Shown in pieces: positions 6,647 to 14,968 of a stretch of 64,000 nt of DNA. Location: the NCBI RefSeq assembly GCF_042679605.1, contig NZ_JBHTMU010000006.1, positions 62,001-126,000 of the forward strand, given 5' to 3'. This stretch comes from Litorisediminicola beolgyonensis. GTDB lineage: Bacteria; Pseudomonadota; Alphaproteobacteria; Rhodobacterales; Rhodobacteraceae. The position numbers were made by a program, and so were the translations under genes. The first letter of the stretch is position 1. Each line of letters opens with the position of its first letter. The notes under the pieces were generated by a model. That model was not told the origin of the DNA. It searched no databases and saw only the letters and a list, made by a program, of their open reading frames with translations.

Positions 6647-7852
6647 TCAGACCGCCGGGTCGGCGCGCGTTGCGGTGAGCGAAACCTCGACCTGAACGGA
6701 AAAGCCCAGCTGATCGGGATCGGTCATCCCGGACCCGATGCCGAAATTGCGCCGGTCGAGCGTAAGCGCGCCTTCCATCACCGCTCGGTCTCCGTCGATC
6801 CGGAGCTGGAAGGGCAGGGTTACCGGCACGGTCTCGCCCGAAAGCGTCAGAGTGCCCTCAGCCGCGTAGCCGTCGGTGGCGGTCATGATCTCGGCCTCGA
6901 AGATGGCGACGGGATGCGCCTCGGTCGCGAGGAAGTCGGGCCCGGTCGCCTGCTTGGTCACCGACCCGAGGGTCAGCGAACCGGTGGCGATCTCGACCCG
7001 GACCGAGCCGCGCGTGCCGGGCGCATCGCGTTCTTCAAAGGCGATATCGGCGGTCCAGTCGGCGAATTGGCCGCTGACCTCGCTGCCCATCTGCTGAACG
7101 GTGATCGCGAGCGTGCCCTCGGTCACTTGCCATTGGCTTTCGACCTCGGCGAGTTCCGCGGATGCGCCCTGGTCGTCGGCGGAAAAGAGACCGGTGCCCG
7201 CGCCGATGCCGAAAGCAGCCGCCCAGACCGCCAGCGCCGCGGCGATGGGCAGGGCAGCGCCGGGATGGCGCCCGGGCAATCCGGCCTCGGTCCGGCCGGG
7301 CAGCATGCGGGCGAGTGTGGCGTCGCGGTCGAAAAAGGCGTGTTTCAGCGCGCCGGCGACATGTAGGGCGATGCTGAGACCCAGCACCCAGTTGAGCACA
7401 AGATGCAGCGCCGAGAAGACCTCGGTCAGCCGCTCGGACGCCGCGAGACCGGGCAACCCTTGTCCGAACGGCCAGAGGATCGGTGCGAAGCCCGGGGCCG
7501 TGGCGTGGTGCAGCCAGCCGGTCAGCGGAACCGCGACGAGCGAGCCGTAAAGCAGCCAGTGCACGGTCGAGGCGGCGAGCGTCTCGAGCCGCCGCTCGGG
7601 ATGGAGCGGCGCAGGCTTGGCCTGGGTGACGGCCCAGGCGATGCGCACCAACGCCAGCGCCAGCAGCGTCACGCCGAGCGTCTTGTGCGCCGAGAAGAGC
7701 GCGATCTTGGTGGCCCGCGCGGCGTCATCGGCCATCGGCCAGCGCTCGGCCACAATCCCGAGCGCGATCGCCAAGAAGATCCCGAGCGCCGTGGCCCAGT
7801 GCAGGGTTTTCGTGACCGTGCCGTAGCGCGTGGGGGTATTACGGGCAGCCAT
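6647..7852 (-). CDS. Cytochrome b561 fused to a periplasmic YceI domain
   Basis: Residues 1-190 form a four-helix diheme cytochrome b561 domain (RYGTVTKTLHWATALGI near the start, then SAHKTLGV, TVHWLLYGSL, LHLVLNWVLGLSIALHVAGALKH) with His residues placed as heme ligands. A fifth hydrophobic span is at about 205-225. Residues 235-395 are a YceI lipocalin-like domain (GTLAITVQQMGSEVSGQFADWTADIAF). The natural reading is a quinol-linked inner-membrane electron carrier with an isoprenoid-binding domain in the periplasm. The longer frame upstream is ignored: ATG 7852 has GGAGG 8 bases away and starts MAARNTPTRYG. The gene is divergent from fabD. Confidence 0.93.
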   Translation of the reverse strand: MAARNTPTRYGTVTKTLHWATALGIFLAIALGIVAERWPMADDAARATKIALFSAHKTLGVTLLALALVRIAWAVTQAKPAPLHPERRLETLAASTVHWLLYGSLVAVPLTGWLHHATAPGFAPILWPFGQGLPGLAASERLTEVFSALHLVLNWVLGLSIALHVAGALKHAFFDRDATLARMLPGRTEAGLPGRHPGAALPIAAALAVWAAAFGIGAGTGLFSADDQGASAELAEVESQWQVTEGTLAITVQQMGSEVSGQFADWTADIAFEERDAPGTRGSVRVEIATGSLTLGSVTKQATGPDFLATEAHPVAIFEAEIMTATDGYAAEGTLTLSGETVPVTLPFQLRIDGDRAVMEGALTLDRRNFGIGSGMTDPDQLGFSVQVEVSLTATRADPAV

Positions 7853-8018
7853 GGGCGCGACCTCCGTGTCTGACGCCCCGGACGGGCGACCAATTGGCTC
7901 GTCACTTAGCCGTGCTGCGCTGCCGCGCCAAGCGCATCGGCGCACAGTCGCGGTGCGCCGCCGTTGCGAAGGTGGCGGCCGCGGTCTATTGAGGGCTAAG
8001 CTGTTGAGGAGACACAAG

Positions 8019-8951
8019 ATGAGCCGAGCATTCGTTTTTCCCGGGCAGGGCGCGCAAACCGTCGGAATGGGCAAGGATCTGGCCGAGGCCTATCCCGCGG
8101 CCCGGGCGGTGTTCGACGAGGTCGACGAGGCGCTGGGAGAGCGGCTCAGCGCGCTGATCTGGCAGGGCTCCGCCGAGGACCTGACGCTCACCGCCAATGC
8201 CCAGCCCGCGCTGATGGCGACCTCGCTGGCCGCAATGCGCGCGCTCGAGGCCGAGGGCGTCTCGGTGACGGACGCGGCCTTCGTCGCGGGGCACTCGCTC
8301 GGTGAATATTCCGCCCTTGCCGCTGCGGGCGCGCTCAGCGTCGGCGACTGCGCCCGTCTCCTGCGCACGCGCGGCCGCGCCATGCAGGAGGCGGTGCCGG
8401 TGGGCCAGGGCGCGATGGCGGCCGTGCTCGGGCTCGGTCTCGACGACGTGCGCGAGGTGGCCTCGGAGGCCGCGCAAGGCGAGGTCTGCGAAGCGGCCAA
8501 CGACAACGACCCCGCGCAAGTGGTGGTCTCGGGCCACAAGGCCGCGGTCGAGCGGGCGGTCGAGATCGCCAAGGGCAAGGGGGCCAAGCGCGCGCTTCTC
8601 CTGCCGGTCTCCGCACCGTTCCACTGCGCGCTGATGCAGCCCGCCGCCGAAGCGATGGAGGCGGCTCTGGCGGATGTCGAGATCGCCGCCCCGCGCGTGC
8701 CGGTCGTCGCCAATGTGCGGGCCGAGGCCGTCTCGGACCCCGAAGAGATCCGCAAGCTCCTCGTCGCCCAGGTCACCGGCGCGGTGCGCTGGCGCGAGTC
8801 GGTTCTGTGGATGGCCGGGCAGGGCGTGACCCACGCCTCGGAGATCGGCGCCGGAAAGGCGCTCTCGGGCATGATCCGCCGGATCGCCCGCGAGATCGAG
8901 TGCACCTGCGTCGGCACGCCCGCCGAGGTCGCGGCGGCTGCGGGCGGCTGA
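8019..8951 (+). CDS. fabD: Malonyl-CoA:ACP transacylase
   Basis: This 310-residue protein has the family N-terminus MSRAFVFPGQGAQTVGMGKDL and the catalytic GHSLGEYSALAAAGAL motif (Ser at about residue 93). The partner His lies in VSAPFHCALMQPA. It transfers malonyl from CoA to the acyl carrier protein for fatty acid elongation. Start ATG 8019 follows a GAGGAGA ribosome-binding site. It heads fabD-fabG-acpP, with fabG 139 bases on. Confidence 0.97.
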   Translation: MSRAFVFPGQGAQTVGMGKDLAEAYPAARAVFDEVDEALGERLSALIWQGSAEDLTLTANAQPALMATSLAAMRALEAEGVSVTDAAFVAGHSLGEYSALAAAGALSVGDCARLLRTRGRAMQEAVPVGQGAMAAVLGLGLDDVREVASEAAQGEVCEAANDNDPAQVVVSGHKAAVERAVEIAKGKGAKRALLLPVSAPFHCALMQPAAEAMEAALADVEIAAPRVPVVANVRAEAVSDPEEIRKLLVAQVTGAVRWRESVLWMAGQGVTHASEIGAGKALSGMIRRIAREIECTCVGTPAEVAAAAGG

Positions 8952-9090
8952 GCGCACAGCTCTGTAGGACGGTGCAGGCGACAGTTCCCGCCCGCGCAGT
9001 CTCGAAGATTGAAACCGCGCGGGTCTCGGGGCATTACCGGGCGAAAGCGGCCTAAAACGGGCGGCTCGCCAGAGGAGGCAGAAGCACATC

Positions 9091-9828
9091 ATGTTCGATC
9101 TGACGGGAAAATCGGCGCTGATCACCGGCGCTTCGGGGGGGATCGGCGGCGAGATCGCGCGAGCCCTGCACGGGCAGGGGGCGACGGTCGGCCTGTCGGG
9201 AACGCGCGAGGAGCCGCTCAAGGCGCTGGCCGACGAGCTGGGCGAGCGGGCGCATGTGCTGCCCTGCAACCTGTCCGATGCCGAGGCGGTCAACGCTCTG
9301 CCGAAACAGGCCGCCGAGGCGATGGGCAGCGTCGACATCCTCGTGAACAATGCCGGGATCACCCGTGACAATCTCTTCATGCGGATGTCCGAGGATGAAT
9401 GGCAGAGCGTGCTCGAGGTCAATCTCACCTCGACCTTCCGGCTCTGCAAAGGCGTGCTGCGCGGCATGATGAAGGCGCGCTGGGGCCGGATCGTGAATAT
9501 CTCCTCGGTGGTCGGCGCGGTCGGTAATCCCGGGCAGGGCAACTACGCCGCAGCAAAGGCCGGCATGGTCGGCATGTCGAAATCGCTCGCCTACGAGGTC
9601 GCGACGCGCGGGATCACCGTGAACGCCGTCGCGCCGGGCTTCATCGAGACCGCGATGACAGACAAGCTGACCGATGACCAGCGCAAGGAGATCCTGGGCC
9701 AGGTACCCGCGGGCCGCATGGGCACACCGGGCGAGATCGCCGCGGCGGTCACCTATCTCGCCAGCCCCGAGGCGGCCTATGTCACCGGCACGGTCCTGCA
9801 CGTGAACGGCGGCATGGCGATGGTCTAA
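9091..9828 (+). CDS. fabG: 3-oxoacyl-ACP reductase
   Basis: This 245-residue short-chain dehydrogenase has the NADPH motif TGASGGIGGEIA at about 12-23, NNAG at about 86-89, and the catalytic Ser/Tyr/Lys set (ISSVVGAVGNPGQGNYAAAKAG). The C-terminal part (ITVNAVAPGFIETAMTDKLT and YVTGTVLHVNGGMAMV) is typical of FabG, which reduces beta-ketoacyl-ACP. It sits between fabD and acpP, as usual. AGAGGAGG lies 13 to 20 bases upstream of ATG 9091. Confidence 0.97.
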   Translation: MFDLTGKSALITGASGGIGGEIARALHGQGATVGLSGTREEPLKALADELGERAHVLPCNLSDAEAVNALPKQAAEAMGSVDILVNNAGITRDNLFMRMSEDEWQSVLEVNLTSTFRLCKGVLRGMMKARWGRIVNISSVVGAVGNPGQGNYAAAKAGMVGMSKSLAYEVATRGITVNAVAPGFIETAMTDKLTDDQRKEILGQVPAGRMGTPGEIAAAVTYLASPEAAYVTGTVLHVNGGMAMV

Positions 9829-9891
9829 AAAGACTTTCCGGCGTCGCCGACACGCTCGCGGCGCGGGTTCGGTTGCCGCTTGGGAAAGCGT

Positions 9892-9919
9892 TTGCCATCG
9901 TTTAAGCATGTGTTATAGG
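9892..9919 (+). promoter_or_regulatory. Candidate sigma70 promoter of acpP
   Basis: TTGCCA (9892-9897) is followed after 16 bases by TATAGG (9914-9919). A shift of one base gives TTATAG. The boxes lie in the 247-base gap before acpP and would give a leader of about 150 bases. The leader is GC-rich with several inverted repeats. Confidence 0.5.
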
Positions 9920-10075
9920 CGCTTTTAGCTTCGGGCCCAGATCGCAGGATCCGGGCTCCGCCAATGCCCCGCTCGGGGCGAACCGCCCGAATGGGCAAGA
10001 CGCAATGGTCCCGAACAGGGGCGAGGGCAAGAGCCGGACCCGGTGGGTCCCGATAAGAACTGTGAGGAAGAAAAC

Positions 10076-10309
10076 ATGAGCGACATCGCAGATCGCGTGC
10101 GGAAGATTGTGGTCGAGCATCTCGGCGTCGAAGAGGACAAGGTGACCGAGAACGCTTCGTTCATCGACGACCTTGGCGCAGACAGCCTCGACACCGTCGA
10201 GCTGGTCATGGCCTTCGAGGAAGAGTTCGGCATCGAAATCCCGGACGACGCCGCCGAGAGCATCCAGACCTTCGGCGACGCGGTGGAGTTCATCAAGAAG
10301 CAGGGCTGA
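10076..10309 (+). CDS. acpP: Acyl carrier protein
   Basis: This 77-residue acidic protein starts MSDIADRVRKIVVEHLGVEEDKV. The phosphopantetheine attachment Ser lies in LGADSLDTVELVMAFEEEF at about residue 37. ACP carries growing acyl chains for fatty acid and lipid A synthesis, so it serves the FabD, FabG, FabI, FabZ and LpxA proteins encoded in this window. An upstream TTG/GTG-type extension of 11 codons is rejected in favour of ATG 10,076, which follows GAGGAAGAAAAC. Confidence 0.98.
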   Translation: MSDIADRVRKIVVEHLGVEEDKVTENASFIDDLGADSLDTVELVMAFEEEFGIEIPDDAAESIQTFGDAVEFIKKQG

Positions 10310-10337
10310 GCCCGGTCTCGTTGATGAGAGTTTCGCG

Positions 10338-10372
10338 ACGGCGCGTCCCATCGGGGCGCGCCGTTTGCGTTT
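10338..10372 (+). terminator. Terminator after acpP
   Basis: ACGGCGCG (10,338-10,345) pairs with CGCGCCGT (10,357-10,364). A short T-rich tract (TTTGCGTTT) follows, about 30 bases after the acpP stop. Confidence 0.7.
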
Positions 10373-10400
10373 CGGGCCTCGGTGACGGCTTGAGATCGGC

Positions 10401-10586
10401 GTGACGGGGCTCGTGGCCTTTCTGGCGGCGTTCGAGGTTCAGCCCAAACATCTCGACGGTCTGCCGCATGTCATTGGCTGGCTGGTGCTCTGCGCTCTGG
10501 CCGCCGCGGTGTGGGCGCTGATCGAATGGGACCTGCGCAGGCGCCGGACCTCGCGTCGCGATGAAGACGACGCAGACGAGCCGTGA
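10401..10586 (+). CDS. Possible 61-residue single-span membrane protein
   Basis: A frame from GTG 10,401 to TGA 10,586 encodes one hydrophobic span (about residues 24-43, IGWLVLCALAAAVWALIEWD) followed by a basic, then acidic tail (LRRRRTSRRDEDDADEP). This is a plausible positive-inside tail anchor. I recognise no family. There is no strong ribosome-binding site and the start is a GTG. It fills the space between acpP and the convergent YihY gene. Function unknown. Confidence 0.45.
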   Translation: MTGLVAFLAAFEVQPKHLDGLPHVIGWLVLCALAAAVWALIEWDLRRRRTSRRDEDDADEP

Positions 10587-10598
10587 TGCGGCGTCGGA

Positions 10599-11600
10599 CT
10601 ACGCCGTCTCGCCCACCCGGCTGACATCGTCGGGATCGGCGTCGGGACCGCGCATGCCTTCGGGCGTGGTATCCGCCTTGACCGCGCCGCGTGCCCCTTC
10701 GGGACGAGGGTGGCCGACGGTCGTGTCGGTCCGGGTCTGGTGCTCCATCTCGGCATTGAGCTCGGCGCCGAGCAGCACGATGAAGGCCGACAGCCAGAGC
10801 CAGGTCAGCAGGATGATCACGCCACCGAGCGCGCCGTAGGTTTCGGTGTAGGAGGCGAAGTTCTGTGCATAGAGCGAAAAGCCCGCGGTTCCGATCATCC
10901 AGAGCGCACAGGCGATGACCGCACCGGGAGAGACCCAGCGCCATTTCGGACGCCGCCGTGACGGCGCGAAGCGGTAGAGGAGGCTGAGGCCGAAGATGAC
11001 CATGGCGGTCGCGACAAGGAAGCGCCCGGCGGTCAGCAAGATCTCGACGCCCACAGGGATGGGGAAGAAGCTCAGGACGACCGGCAGCACCAACATCACC
11101 GATGTGGCGAGGATCACGCCCACGATCAGCACCAGCGTCAGCGCCACGGCGGTCAGGTTCAGCACCACGAAGCTGCGCTTCTCACGCTCGTTATAGGCGA
11201 CGTTCATGCCCTCGATGAGGGTCTTCACGCCTTTGACCGCGCCATAATAGGCCAGCATGAACGAGAAGATCGCGGCCAGACCGGTGGCCTTCTCATCGCC
11301 GCCGGTGACCTTGAGAACCTGATCCTGGATGATCGACGCGGCATCGGGCGGCAGCATTGTCGCGAGACTGTCGAGCTGCGCGGCCACGTCAGACGGGTGC
11401 AGCACCAGACCGGCGATCGAGATGAGCGCGGTGACGGCGGGGAAGATCGCGAGGAGACCGAAGAATGCGACGCCTGCAGAGACCACGGAGACATGGTCGT
11501 GGATCACGTCATGCACCACGCGCTTGAGGATGTCCCACCAGCCGCGCTGCGGAATCTGGGTCGGCTTTTTGGCGGCCTGGCCGCGTAAAACGTCTGTCAT
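10599..11600 (-). CDS. YihY/BrkB-family inner membrane protein
   Basis: This 333-residue protein has the YihY/virulence factor BrkB fold. It begins with an amphipathic region (ILKRVVHDVIHDHVSVVSAGVAFFGLLAIFPAVTALISI) and six membrane spans follow through about residue 270, including TYGALGGVIILLTWLWLSAFIVLLGAELNAEME. The C-terminal 50 residues are hydrophilic. The family was once called ribonuclease BN by mistake; its real function is unclear, with transport proposed. I chose ATG 11,600 (MTDVLRG) because the much longer frame upstream has no family similarity. Confidence 0.93.
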   Translation of the reverse strand: MTDVLRGQAAKKPTQIPQRGWWDILKRVVHDVIHDHVSVVSAGVAFFGLLAIFPAVTALISIAGLVLHPSDVAAQLDSLATMLPPDAASIIQDQVLKVTGGDEKATGLAAIFSFMLAYYGAVKGVKTLIEGMNVAYNEREKRSFVVLNLTAVALTLVLIVGVILATSVMLVLPVVLSFFPIPVGVEILLTAGRFLVATAMVIFGLSLLYRFAPSRRRPKWRWVSPGAVIACALWMIGTAGFSLYAQNFASYTETYGALGGVIILLTWLWLSAFIVLLGAELNAEMEHQTRTDTTVGHPRPEGARGAVKADTTPEGMRGPDADPDDVSRVGETA

Positions 11601-11761
11601 GACGCCAACATACGCGAAACTCGCGCGGTAAGTTCCCCCTCGCGCGGGAAATTCGCGAGGATTGCGACTTTTCGCGCGCGCCGTCCTGAGGCGCTGAGGA
11701 TCACGGATACGGCTGGGGAGGGGGCGCGGTTCCGCATCGGGCACCACGCCTTGCATGGCAC

Positions 11762-11796
11762 AAAAAACCCCGGAGCGCGCCACACGCTCCGGGGTT
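11762..11796 (-). terminator. Rho-independent terminator of the Fe(III)-binding protein gene
   Basis: AACCCCGGAGCG (11,766-11,777) and CGCTCCGGGGTT (11,785-11,796) are perfect 12-base inverted copies. Read on the minus strand, the stem is followed by TTTTTTG. It lies 26 bases past the stop. Confidence 0.93.
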
Positions 11797-11821
11797 GGAT
11801 CGACGGGGCTGCCGGAGGGGG

Positions 11822-12823
11822 TCAGCCGTCGAAATTGATCTCTTCCATGATCTTCAGCGCGTCTGCGCGCAGCGCGGCGAGTTCCATGAGATTGACCGTG
11901 TCGGGCGTGAACTCCCCCCAGGAGGCCACCAGCTCGGAGCGCGGCACGTCGGCCTTGACCGGGAACTCGTAATTGACCTCGGCGTAGATTTCCTGTGCCG
12001 CCGGAGAGGCGAGGAATTCCATGAACGCCAGCGCGTCCTCGGGATGCGGGGCGGCCGCGGTCATGGCGACGCCCGAGACGTTCATATGGGTGCCCGATTC
12101 CTCGAATTTGGGGAAGAGCACGTTGACGCTCTCGGCCCATTCGGTCTCTTCGGGATCCTCGAGCATCTTGCCCATGTAATAGGTGTTGCCGAGCGAGATG
12201 TCGCATTCACCGGCCCAGATCGCCTTGACCTGCGCGCGGTCATTGCCCTGCGGCTTGCGCGCGAGATTGGCCTTGACCCCTTCGGCCCAATCCTTCGCGG
12301 CCTCGTAGCCGTGGTGATGGATCACCGCCGAGAGAAGCGCGAGGTTGTAGGGGTGGGTGCCGGAACGGGTGCAGATGCGACCTTCCCACTTCGGGTCGGC
12401 GAGATCCTCGTAGGTTGTGATCTCCGACGGGTCGACGCGGTCCTTGGACGCATAGACGATGCGGGCGCGGGTGGTGACGCCGAACCACTGGTTGCCGGGG
12501 TCGCGGAACTCGGCGGGGATGTTGGCGGCGAGCACCTCGCTCTCGACCGGCTGGGTGACGCCGGCCTCGACCGCTTGCGAGAGGCGGGAGATGTCGACGG
12601 TCATGACGATATCGGCGGGACTGCGGCTGCCCTCGGCCTGCAGGCGCTCGGTCAGGCCCTGATCGAGAAAGACCACGTTGGTCTCGATGCCGGTGGCTTC
12701 GGTGAAGGCATCGGTGATGGGCTCGATCAGCTCGGGCTGGCGCTGCGAGTAGATGTTGACCTCGGCGAGGGCCGGGGTGGCAGCGACGAGGGCGGCGAGC
12801 GCTGGGGTGAGGCGGATGGGCAT
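11822..12823 (-). CDS. Periplasmic Fe(III) ABC-transporter substrate-binding protein (FbpA/AfuA type)
   Basis: This 333-residue protein has a Sec signal (MPIRLTPALAALVAATPALA) and the mature start EVNIYSQRQPELIEPITDAFTEATGIE typical of iron-binding FbpA/FutA proteins. The tyrosines of LGNTYYMGKM (at about residue 220) match the ferric-iron ligand Tyr pair of that family. It would capture ferric iron in the periplasm. No permease or ATPase gene adjoins it, so its partner genes lie elsewhere. A palindrome 50-70 bases upstream may be an iron-responsive site. Confidence 0.93.
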   Translation of the reverse strand: MPIRLTPALAALVAATPALAEVNIYSQRQPELIEPITDAFTEATGIETNVVFLDQGLTERLQAEGSRSPADIVMTVDISRLSQAVEAGVTQPVESEVLAANIPAEFRDPGNQWFGVTTRARIVYASKDRVDPSEITTYEDLADPKWEGRICTRSGTHPYNLALLSAVIHHHGYEAAKDWAEGVKANLARKPQGNDRAQVKAIWAGECDISLGNTYYMGKMLEDPEETEWAESVNVLFPKFEESGTHMNVSGVAMTAAAPHPEDALAFMEFLASPAAQEIYAEVNYEFPVKADVPRSELVASWGEFTPDTVNLMELAALRADALKIMEEINFDG

Positions 12824-12876
12824 GAAGCTCTCCAGAGTTGGTACCGTTTATGAGGGCGGTTTGCCTGAGTGTTTTT

Positions 12877-12894
12877 GTCGGGTCAATACCCGAC
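12877..12894. promoter_or_regulatory. Palindrome in the promoter region of the Fe(III)-binding protein gene
   Basis: GTCGGGT (12,877-12,883) and ACCCGAC (12,888-12,894) flank CAAT. On the minus strand the centre reads TATTGACCCGAC, so a TTGACC -35-like box lies inside the palindrome. This is where a repressor could block transcription. The regulator is not identified. Confidence 0.4.
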
Positions 12895-12929
12895 GGAAAA
12901 AATAAGAAAAGACGTCGGGCCGGGCGCTG

Positions 12930-12974
12930 GCGAAATCCGAACCGGATTTCGCGCGAATTCCGGTTCGGAATTCG
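12930..12974. repeat. Two adjacent perfect hairpins that are near inverted copies of each other
   Basis: The first is GCGAAATCCG (12,930-12,939), AAC, CGGATTTCGC (12,943-12,952). The second is CGAATTCCG (12,954-12,962), GTT, CGGAATTCG (12,966-12,974). The reverse complement of the second closely matches the first, loops included. It lies between the Fe-binding protein promoter and the end of a small minus-strand gene. It could be a bidirectional terminator or a dispersed palindromic element. Confidence 0.75.
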
Positions 12975-12991
12975 GGTCGCCGTGGTGGGCG

Positions 12992-13222
12992 TCAGCGCAA
13001 TCGGCGGATCGGGTCGCGATTGCAGAACACCACGATCATCCCGCCATTCTCGACCGCCTGGAACCCGCGCTGGCGGACCTCGTCAAGGAAACGCTCCAGA
13101 CCGCAGAACCTTTCGACATCGCGCCGCCTGCGCCGCATCACCTCGCCGCGTGCGACCGCTTGCGAGGTGAACGTGTCCCGAAGCCAAAGCTCGGGCGTGG
13201 AGGGACCGTGCCGACGCGACAT
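12992..13222 (-). CDS. Small conserved-looking hypothetical protein (76 aa)
   Basis: The frame runs from ATG 13,222 to a stop at 12,992. It has a basic middle (VMRRRRRDVERFCGLERFLDEVRQRGF) and ends in FQAVENGGMIVVFCNRDPIRRLR. This alternation of helix and strand looks like a real small folded protein, not a shadow. I believe similar short proteins occur in other Rhodobacteraceae, sometimes mislabelled as phosphoribosylanthranilate isomerase, but I cannot check that. The overlapping plus-strand frame here is only an upstream extension of the DinB gene. Function unknown. Confidence 0.65.
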   Translation of the reverse strand: MSRRHGPSTPELWLRDTFTSQAVARGEVMRRRRRDVERFCGLERFLDEVRQRGFQAVENGGMIVVFCNRDPIRRLR

Positions 13223-13348
13223 GTCCCGGAGCGTGGCACGAACTGGTTAAACTTGGGTGACGGGGCCACCGACCGCTCGCGGCCGGTCTTGCAAAGCCCC
13301 GCCGCGCCGCGCCATGCTGCGCGTCGACCCGGGGCAGGGGATGGCCAC

Positions 13349-13864
13349 ATGATCGACCGCACCACCTGCGTGACGCTCGCACGCTACAATTCCTGGCAGA
13401 ACCGCCAGTTGCGCGAAGCCGTCGAGGGCTTGACCGAGGCCGATCTGATCCGCGACCGCGGCGCGCATTTCGGCTCGATCCTCGGCACGCTCAACCATCT
13501 CCTCTGGGGCGACCAGATCTGGATGTCGCGCTTCGACGGCGGCGCCGGTCCCGGCATCCCCCTCGCCGAAAGCCCGTCGCTCTGTGCCCGCGCCGATCTC
13601 TGGGCCACCGAACGCTTCCGGACCGATGCACGGATCATGCTCTGGGCTGAAGGGCTGACCGCGGTGGAGCTTGCAGGCAGCATGAGCTGGCATTCCGGCG
13701 CCACGGGGCGCGACGTGACCCGACCGGTCGCGCTCTGCGTGCTGCACATGTTCAACCACCAGACCCACCACCGAGGCCAGGTCCATGCGCTCCTGACCGC
13801 CGCAGGGGCCCGTGCGCCGGTCACCGATCTCTGCTTCATGTCGGAGAGCGACGGTCGGCTCTGA
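13349..13864 (+). CDS. DinB-family metal-binding protein
   Basis: This 171-residue four-helix-bundle protein begins MIDRTTCVTLARYNSWQNRQLREAVEGL. The metal-binding His set of the DinB/YfiT fold is visible: one in LGTLNHLLWGDQIW and two in MFNHQTHHRGQVHALL. The family includes thiol-dependent transferases, but most members are uncharacterised. I chose ATG 13,349, since the longer upstream frame lacks similarity and overlaps a minus-strand gene. It reads toward acuI, which starts 111 bases later. Confidence 0.88.
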   Translation: MIDRTTCVTLARYNSWQNRQLREAVEGLTEADLIRDRGAHFGSILGTLNHLLWGDQIWMSRFDGGAGPGIPLAESPSLCARADLWATERFRTDARIMLWAEGLTAVELAGSMSWHSGATGRDVTRPVALCVLHMFNHQTHHRGQVHALLTAAGARAPVTDLCFMSESDGRL

Positions 13865-13975
13865 CGCTTTGCGCTTGCCCCGGCGCGGACGCGCGGTATC
13901 TCGAAGGGCAGACGAGCCGCGTGCCCCTTGGGTGCCACGGCGGCGACAAGACACGGCAGATAAGGGAGAGGGACG

Positions 13976-14968
13976 ATGGTCAAGGCATTGGTGGTCGAGA
14001 AGGACGAGGAGAGCGGCAAGACCCGCGCCGCGGTCAAGGAGATCGGCCTCGAGGACCTGCCCGAGGGCGAGGTGACCGTCGCGGTGGAGTACTCCACGCT
14101 CAATTACAAGGACGGTCTCTGCATCGGGCCGGGCGGAGGCCTGGTCCGCAAATATCCCCATGTCCCCGGCATCGATTTCGCGGGCACGGTAGAAAGCTCC
14201 GACGACGACCGGTATGCCCCCGGCGACAAGGTCGTCCTGACCGGATGGCGCGTGGGCGAGGCGCATTGGGGCGGCTATGCCACCCGCGCGCGGGTCAAGG
14301 CGGACTGGCTTGTGCCGTTGCCCGATGGGCTGACCACCCGGCAGGCGATGGCCGTCGGCACCGCGGGCTTCACCGCGATGCTCGCGGTCATGGCGCTCGA
14401 GGATCACGGGGTGACGCCGGGCGAGCATCCCGTCCTCGTCACCGGCGCGTCGGGTGGCGTGGGTTCGGTCGCGACGGCGATCCTCGCCAATCTCGGCCAC
14501 AAGGTCGCCTGCGTGACCGGTCGGCCGGAAAGTGCGGACTACCTCAAGAGCCTCGGCGCGACCGAGATCGTGCCGCGCGAAGAGCTTGCCGAGACCACCA
14601 AGCGGCCGCTCGAAAGCGAGCGCTGGTCGGGCTGCGTCGACGCGGTCGGCGGGCCGATGCTGGCGCGCGTCCTGGGCCAGATCTGCTACGGCGGATCGGT
14701 CGCCGCGGTGGGACTTGCGGGCGGGGCGGACCTGCCCGCGAAGGTGATCCCCTTCCTGCTGCGCGGCGTGAACCTCCTGGGCATCGACAGCGTGATGCAG
14801 CCCTATGACAACCGCCTGAGGGCCTGGCAGCGGATCGCCAAGGACCTGCCGATGGAGAAGCTCGACGCGATGGTCGAACCGGCGACGCTCGAAGACCTGC
14901 CGAAGCTCGGGGCGGATATTCTCAAGGGGCAGGTCCGGGGCCGCGTGGTCGTCAACGTCGCGGGCTGA
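13976..14968 (+). CDS. acuI: Acryloyl-CoA reductase (NADPH), AcuI type
   Basis: This 330-residue medium-chain reductase lacks structural zinc ligands and matches AcuI/YhdH. It starts MVKALVVEKDEESGKTRAAVKEI, then has VEYSTLNYKDGLCI, the fold GWRVGEAHWGGYA, and the NADPH-binding VTGASGGVGSVA at about 155-166. It ends GRVVVNVAG. AcuI reduces acryloyl-CoA to propionyl-CoA, detoxifying the acrylate route of DMSP and other 3-carbon breakdown. The start ATG 13,976 follows GGGAGAGGGACG. A BCCT transporter follows 440 bases on, which could link uptake of DMSP or betaine. That link is inference. Confidence 0.92.
   Translation: MVKALVVEKDEESGKTRAAVKEIGLEDLPEGEVTVAVEYSTLNYKDGLCIGPGGGLVRKYPHVPGIDFAGTVESSDDDRYAPGDKVVLTGWRVGEAHWGGYATRARVKADWLVPLPDGLTTRQAMAVGTAGFTAMLAVMALEDHGVTPGEHPVLVTGASGGVGSVATAILANLGHKVACVTGRPESADYLKSLGATEIVPREELAETTKRPLESERWSGCVDAVGGPMLARVLGQICYGGSVAAVGLAGGADLPAKVIPFLLRGVNLLGIDSVMQPYDNRLRAWQRIAKDLPMEKLDAMVEPATLEDLPKLGADILKGQVRGRVVVNVAG

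Noticed and set aside
12869..13348. Plus-strand extension of the DinB gene
   Set aside because: It overlaps a plausible minus-strand gene and lacks DinB similarity; ATG 13,349 is better.
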